The notes under the pieces are model-generated. The model was given only the letters and a program-made list of their open reading frames with translations. It had not been told where the DNA came from and searched no databases. From Verrucomicrobiaceae bacterium (GTDB lineage Bacteria; Verrucomicrobiota; Verrucomicrobiia; Verrucomicrobiales; Verrucomicrobiaceae), in the NCBI GenBank assembly GCA_016713245.1, contig JADJPM010000001.1, forward strand, positions 744,001 to 808,000: 64,000 nucleotides of DNA. Reading direction: 5' to 3'. Below, piece by piece: positions 61,141 to 64,000 of the stretch; the first letter of the stretch is position 1, and each line of letters starts with the position of its first letter. A program made the position numbers and the translations under genes.

Positions 61141-63713
61141 TTCAGGCGGGCGAGACGGTCCTTGCTCCAGGTGAGCGAGGTTTGGACGACTTCGTCATTG
61201 GGGGAGGCCTCGGCGAGCTTTTCCCAGATGGCGATGGCGCTTTTGAAGGACTCGCGAGCGGCGGGTTTTTGTCCGGCGGCCTCGCTGGAGTGGCCAAGGA
61301 TGCCATGAAGCTGGGCGAGCTGGCTTTCCCACATCTTCCGCTCGGGGGTGAGCTTGGTATCGGTTTGACCGGCGAGGAGAGTTTGAAGGAGTTCGACAGC
61401 TTGTTTGGCGATGGGCAGCGCAGTCGCGGCTTTGCCGAGGTCCGCCACGATTTCAGCGTATTCGCCGCGCAGCTTCGCGAGGAGAAACTGGTAGCGGGCG
61501 TTCGTCTTGTCGTCGGCGAGGATCTCGTTCACGAGCAGGATGGCGTCCTGCTTCTTCTTGCTGGCTTCGCTCGGCTGGCCGGCATCTCGCGAGAGGGCGG
61601 CGAGGGCACCGTAGTTGCGGGCGAGGAGATACTTCACCTCGGCCCAGTCTGGGAGAAGGCGGTTGAGTTCCAAAAGGATCGGCACGGCTTGGTTGTGCGC
61701 TTCTTTGGCATCGGCACCGCTGAAATTCTTCGCGATGAGTTCGGCGAGTTCGGTGTAGGCCTCGGCGAGCAGCAGCGCCTGATCTTGATTACGAGGGCTG
61801 CTGCCGAGAACGAGCTCGCCCATGTCCTTCACGCTATCGATGAGGGTGTTGAGGGCTTCTTCGGCCTTGCCGGCATCTCGCTGGCTGATGCCTTTGGCGA
61901 ATTTGGCACGGGCGATGATGAATTTTTCGTCGTTGCCGAGATCCGCACCGATGAGCTGGGGATCGAGCACCACGGGGATGCGTGCGAAGGCGGTCTCCGC
62001 ATCGGCGGTGTCGCCATTGCGAAGGCTGCGCAGGCCAAATTCCAGCGAGGCGCGGGCGCATTCGTTGCGGGCGAGTCGGTTCTTCGGATCGGCGGCGAGA
62101 CCGCTTTCGAGATTCGTCGTGGCATCGCGGAGCAGGGCGAGAGATTCGCTGTGGCGGCCTTCGCGAGCACGGATATCCGAGAGCAGCAGGCTGTAGCGTC
62201 CGAACCACTGCTGATGCAGCGGCCCCTGGGTGCTTTCTTTGCCGTTCTTGATGAGTTCGGCGGCCTGCTCGCGGGCTTTCGTGAGGTAGGTGATGGCCTT
62301 GGCGGTGTCACGCAGACGGATGTGGACCTGGCCAATGTTGCCATAGGCTCGCAGGCGTTCGACACCGAGGGCGGGATCGGCTTCCAAAGCGGGCAGGCCT
62401 TGCATGCAGAAGTTCAGCGCGTCCTGGAGGCGTTCGCGGGAGAAATCGGCCTCCACCGCATTGCCAGTGGGCGTTTGCAGGAGCTGCGTGAGGAATTGAT
62501 CGACGGCGTTTTGCGAGTGCTGGAGGTTCGAATCCGCCGTGGCCTTGGCCTGGCGGGCGATGTCACGCTCGCTGGTGAGCGTGGCAATGCGACCTTCGCG
62601 GGCATCGATCTCCACTTTGTGGACGTCGTTGATGTTTTGAATGGTTAACTCGGCCTTTTGGGCACGGCGGAGCGTGACAAAGCCGTAGATCGTGGCGAGC
62701 AAAAGCACGGAAAGCAGCACGACGGCAGTCGATTGCAGCACGAGCACCTTTTTGGCCTGCTTCACCCGTTCCTGAATGGTCTGCTCGCGGGATTCCTCGA
62801 GGAGGTAATCGCTTTCCAGGACCTCAAACTCCCGCACCATCTCCCGCACATCACTCCAGCGAGCGGAAGCATTCAGGTCGAGAGCCCGCTCGATGATATT
62901 CCGGCGGCGTTCTTCCCATTTCGATTGGGCGGGGCGGGGCCAGACGATTTTCGGCTGGGATCGCACGGCGGAGAGCAAGGCGGCACCATTGACCGAATAC
63001 GCATGCCCCGTGGCCGCCTGCTGCTGCGCAATGCTCAGCTGCTCCTGCCACGCGGCTGCTGCTCTCGGCAGCGTACCGGTGAGCAAACGATAGGCGATGA
63101 CGCCAAAGGCATAGACATCCCACGAGGAGCCGTAACCGGCGAAGACGCCGTCCGGGTTCTCGATCTGATCCGGGCAGAGGTGGATGAAATGATCTGTGAG
63201 CTCCAGATGATGGATGCCTCCCACCCAGCCCTGAGCGACATCCGCGAGGCGGATGGAGGACTCCGCGTCATCTTCCAGCAGCACATTGCAGGGGCGCAGA
63301 TTGCCATGCGGCAGGCCGTGTTTGTGAAGCCAGGCGAGCGCATCGGCGATCTCATAAATGTGCCGCCAGGCCTGATCGGGCGGCAGGCCTGAGCAGAGAG
63401 ACTCCAGGGTGGGCGTCTGCCATTGGCGGCGGCCAGCGCTGTCCTTCGTCATCACGCCCACCAGCGGCATGACGCAGTAGTACGGGCTCTTTTCGAAACT
63501 AAAGCTCTCCACCGGCAGCACGCCGCGGTGGTGTGGCATCTGCTGCACGGCACGGAAGGCCGTCGAGAGAGCCTTCCGGTTGATGGCCATCGAACTGAAG
63601 ACCTTCACGGCACAGGCCTTGCCATTCGCGGCGGAGGCCCGGTAAACGGCCCCGCAGCGTCCGCTCCCCACGAGATCCTGGAGTTCATGTCCGGCGATTT
63701 CAGGCAGGCTCAT
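61137..63713 (-). CDS. Membrane protein with degenerate kinase domain and TPR-like repeats
   Basis: An 858-residue protein. Residues 1-300 have a Ser/Thr kinase fold: Gly loop VGSGRCGAVYRAS, Lys37 (CAVKVF) and the DVYAFGV helix. The catalytic HRD is HGN (136-138, Asp replaced by Asn), DFG is DVA (158-160) and no alpha-C Glu is evident, so it is probably a pseudokinase. A membrane helix near residue 340-360 (TAVVLLSVLLLATIYGFV) is followed by a coiled coil and about 400 residues of TPR-like helices. ATG 63713 (MSLPEIAGHEL) begins at the kinase fold; a TTG 63 nt upstream is unlikely. It is translationally coupled to sufE. Confidence 0.85.
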   Translation of the reverse strand: MSLPEIAGHELQDLVGSGRCGAVYRASAANGKACAVKVFSSMAINRKALSTAFRAVQQMPHHRGVLPVESFSFEKSPYYCVMPLVGVMTKDSAGRRQWQTPTLESLCSGLPPDQAWRHIYEIADALAWLHKHGLPHGNLRPCNVLLEDDAESSIRLADVAQGWVGGIHHLELTDHFIHLCPDQIENPDGVFAGYGSSWDVYAFGVIAYRLLTGTLPRAAAAWQEQLSIAQQQAATGHAYSVNGAALLSAVRSQPKIVWPRPAQSKWEERRRNIIERALDLNASARWSDVREMVREFEVLESDYLLEESREQTIQERVKQAKKVLVLQSTAVVLLSVLLLATIYGFVTLRRAQKAELTIQNINDVHKVEIDAREGRIATLTSERDIARQAKATADSNLQHSQNAVDQFLTQLLQTPTGNAVEADFSRERLQDALNFCMQGLPALEADPALGVERLRAYGNIGQVHIRLRDTAKAITYLTKAREQAAELIKNGKESTQGPLHQQWFGRYSLLLSDIRAREGRHSESLALLRDATTNLESGLAADPKNRLARNECARASLEFGLRSLRNGDTADAETAFARIPVVLDPQLIGADLGNDEKFIIARAKFAKGISQRDAGKAEEALNTLIDSVKDMGELVLGSSPRNQDQALLLAEAYTELAELIAKNFSGADAKEAHNQAVPILLELNRLLPDWAEVKYLLARNYGALAALSRDAGQPSEASKKKQDAILLVNEILADDKTNARYQFLLAKLRGEYAEIVADLGKAATALPIAKQAVELLQTLLAGQTDTKLTPERKMWESQLAQLHGILGHSSEAAGQKPAARESFKSAIAIWEKLAEASPNDEVVQTSLTWSKDRLARLK

Positions 63714-63886
63714 GTAAAGGCGGCGGGAAGGTGGTGGCTTGGGTTGGGAGCGGTTGCCGACGAGATCGACAGGCAAAACGCAGGGCCGGAAAGATGGCGG
63801 CGAAACGGAAATTTCTCAAACTTCAATTGTTCGGAGAGCAAAAATGATGCGCTTACCGCCATCTTCGGCTCATTCCAGCCCTTCGC

Positions 63887-64000
63887 ATGTCCCGCCGCCC
63901 CTCCTCCCGTCCAGCGCCCGCCCCCTTTGCGGCGGAGATCGAGGCTATCTACGCCGAAATCGAGCGTCGCCCCCTGCCGCGGGATTGCCAGCTTCGCAGC
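63887..64000 (+). CDS. Start of a gene cut by the right edge, possibly a Cys-cluster protein
   Basis: ATG 63887 opens a frame of 38 codons to the window end: a basic Pro-rich start (MSRRPSSRPAPAPFAAEIEA), then IYAEIERRPLPRDCQLRS. The last part resembles the lead-in to the first cysteine of YkgJ-type cysteine-cluster proteins, but too little is visible to decide. It is divergent from the kinase-like gene. Confidence 0.5.
   Translation, partial: MSRRPSSRPAPAPFAAEIEAIYAEIERRPLPRDCQLRS

Overview
The window is GC-rich bacterial chromosome. It most resembles a member of the Verrucomicrobia (Prosthecobacter-like; the genus is a guess from gene content). The marks are DUF1501 and DUF1549/DUF1553 (PSD1) proteins, a PVC-type CxxCH heme-binding protein, many secreted sulfatases and esterases, a giant beta-strand repeat protein with a PEP-CTERM-like tail, and a receptor-like (pseudo)kinase. 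Few start codons have a clear Shine-Dalgarno site, so starts were mostly chosen by signal peptides and conserved N-termini. I see no rRNA, tRNA or CRISPR array.

Layout. 1-2601 (minus): ExbB/TolQ, ExbD/TolR and a TPR protein cut by the left edge, an energised envelope module. 2826-3813: a BrnT/BrnA-like toxin-antitoxin pair and a glyoxalase-fold protein. 3814-4422: non-coding, with a terminator and an 18-G run. 4423-9737: a secreted protein, then three plus-strand genes (zinc-ribbon/TPM protein, membrane protein, zinc-ribbon proline-rich membrane protein). 9800-25874: secreted metabolic genes: Gfo/Idh/MocA oxidoreductase, PVC heme protein, M16 peptidase, three hydrolases or secreted proteins, a PSD1 protein, an FAD oxidoreductase, a GYF-domain protein, a sulfatase and a 53-residue membrane peptide. 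25991-37987: one 3998-residue protein. 38248-47938: three DUF1501 proteins, a TlpA-like thioredoxin, an S10 carboxypeptidase, a second PSD1 protein and a PIN-domain toxin-antitoxin pair lodged between a PSD1 gene and a DUF1501 gene. 47971-49569: a decay zone with a broken glycosidase, an ISL3 transposase stub and palindromic repeats. 49570-54052: RapA-like ATPase, PlsC acyltransferase, FabZ-like dehydratase and a frameshifted DUF4870 gene. 54080-60722: a plus-strand run of two sulfatases, an alpha/beta hydrolase, a SASA-type esterase and an SGNH-type esterase, as expected for use of sulfated, acylated polysaccharide. 60733-63713: SufE coupled to a TPR protein with a degenerate kinase domain. 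63887-end: start of a further gene.

The most unusual layer is not a gene. Several families of GTAG/GTGG-footed palindromes, like REP elements moved by RAYT transposases, are scattered through the window. In two places the TAG stop codon of a gene lies in the GTAG foot. In both PSD1 genes a 53-nt double-hairpin element is read through in frame at the same place in the protein. The other notable items are the giant repeat protein, the probable pseudokinase coupled to SufE, the single-base frameshift in the DUF4870 gene and the glycosidase/ISL3 ruin.
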